5,355 nucleotides of DNA from Patescibacteria group bacterium. GTDB taxonomy: Bacteria; Patescibacteriota; Doudnabacteria; UBA920. Below are positions 4,805 to 5,355 of this stretch, in pieces. The notes beneath the pieces were generated by a model. It did no database searches and was not told the DNA's origin. It was given only the letters and a program-made list of their open reading frames with translations. The stretch is from assembly GCA_023487095.1 (NCBI GenBank), contig JAMDEL010000093.1, positions 1 through 5,355 on the forward strand. Direction: 5' to 3'. The position numbers and the translations under genes were made by a program. Numbering within the stretch: position 1 is the stretch's first letter; every line of letters starts with the position of its first letter.

Positions 4805-5355
4805 ATGGCAGGAATCAAGGAACTAAAAACCAGGATAAAATCCATCCAAGGCACGCGCAAAATTACCCGCGCGATGCAGATGGTTTCGGCTGCCAAAATG
4901 CGCAAGGCCCAGCTCCTGGCGGCTTCCAGCCGGCCCTATTCCAGCCTGGCCTGGGAGCTGATTAGCAACCTGACCCGGCAATTGGAGATGGATTTGCCGC
5001 TTTTACGCACCCACCGCCACGCCAAAAAAATCGGCGTACTGGTAATTTCCACCAACCGCGGGTTTGTGGGAAGCCTGAACGTAAACCTCATAAGCAAACT
5101 CAAAGAACTGGAAGGCAATCCCGAACTGTTGTGCGAATTGGTTGTCCACGGCCAGCAGGCCAAAAACCTGACCGCCAGGCTGGGCAAAAATATCACGGCC
5201 GACTTTCCCAAGCTGGACAAAAATGCTTCCATTGAAGACATATACCCCATTGCCAAATACCTGGCCGAACTCTACCAAACCAACCAATACCGGAAAATTT
5301 ACATAGTTTACAACCATTTTTACTCCACTATTTCCCGGGCGGTGAATTGGGTAAT
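4805..5355 (+). CDS. atpG: F0F1 ATP synthase subunit gamma, N-terminal part (3' end outside window)
   Basis: The frame opens at the ATG at 4805 and is still open at the right edge, showing 183 of an expected 285-300 residues. Gamma is the rotating central shaft that links the c ring to the alpha/beta head. The N-terminus MAGIKELKTRIKSIQGTRKI, followed by TRAMQMVSAAKMRKAQ (21-36), is the typical first coiled-coil helix. SSRPYSSL (41-48) and KKIGVLVISTNRGFVGSLN (74-92) match the Rossmann-like middle domain. The usual S/T-D-R-G-L-C-G-G-L-N segment here has Asn84 for Asp and Val88 for Cys, both at positions conserved in many gammas. KIYIVYNHFYSTISRAV (164-180) also fits. It follows atpA by 27 bases, with no clear Shine-Dalgarno; only GAG near 4799 is purine-rich. 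Confidence 0.96.
   Translation, partial: MAGIKELKTRIKSIQGTRKITRAMQMVSAAKMRKAQLLAASSRPYSSLAWELISNLTRQLEMDLPLLRTHRHAKKIGVLVISTNRGFVGSLNVNLISKLKELEGNPELLCELVVHGQQAKNLTARLGKNITADFPKLDKNASIEDIYPIAKYLAELYQTNQYRKIYIVYNHFYSTISRAVNWV

Noticed and set aside
1..5355. Possible alternative genetic code (TGA recoded), as in some Patescibacteria
   Set aside because: No in-frame TGA occurs in any gene here. All stops seen are TAA or TAG, so the window gives no evidence for recoding.

Overview
The window is an ordinary bacterial chromosome segment of roughly 50% G+C, with every gene on the + strand. It holds the 3' end of a glutamate racemase gene (murI), a tRNA-Thr(CGU) gene, and the first seven genes of an F-type ATP synthase operon. 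The protein style suggests Candidate Phyla Radiation/Patescibacteria. The signs are a very short delta subunit (130 aa), an Ala-rich N-terminal extension on subunit b running into a GTLGINWKLF-type membrane entry, a compact 72-aa c subunit, and almost no Shine-Dalgarno sequences. This placement is an inference from protein character; there is no rRNA or other marker in the window to confirm it.

Layout: (1) positions 1-422, C-terminal part of MurI, which makes D-glutamate for peptidoglycan. (2) 402-566, a tRNA-Thr unit with its own TATAAT promoter just after the murI stop and an intact CCA-encoding tRNA at 463-538. A perfect 11-bp inverted repeat (444-454 with 552-562) encloses the tRNA and is followed by a T-rich tract. 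(3) 567-689, a short non-coding stretch with a weak hairpin and a good candidate extended -10 promoter for the ATP synthase operon. (4) 690-5355, atpI/Z-like gene, then atpB (a), atpE (c), atpF (b), atpH (delta), atpA (alpha) and a 3'-truncated atpG (gamma). atpD (beta) and atpC (epsilon) are expected just past the right edge.

The subunits form the rotary ATP synthase. The a subunit (Arg212) and the c ring (Glu59) make the ion path; b and delta form the peripheral stalk; alpha (with the unseen beta) is the catalytic head; gamma is the central shaft. The c subunit lacks the known sodium ligands, so proton coupling is predicted.

No clearly new biological system is present. The most interesting signals are non-coding. 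They are the tRNA enclosed in a long terminator-like stem, the bracketing of the c-subunit cistron by two hairpins together with the only good Shine-Dalgarno sequence in the operon, and a -10 box positioned for a possible leaderless atpF transcript. The protein-level oddities are the altered glycine motif in the c subunit, the short delta, and the His-rich tail of subunit a.
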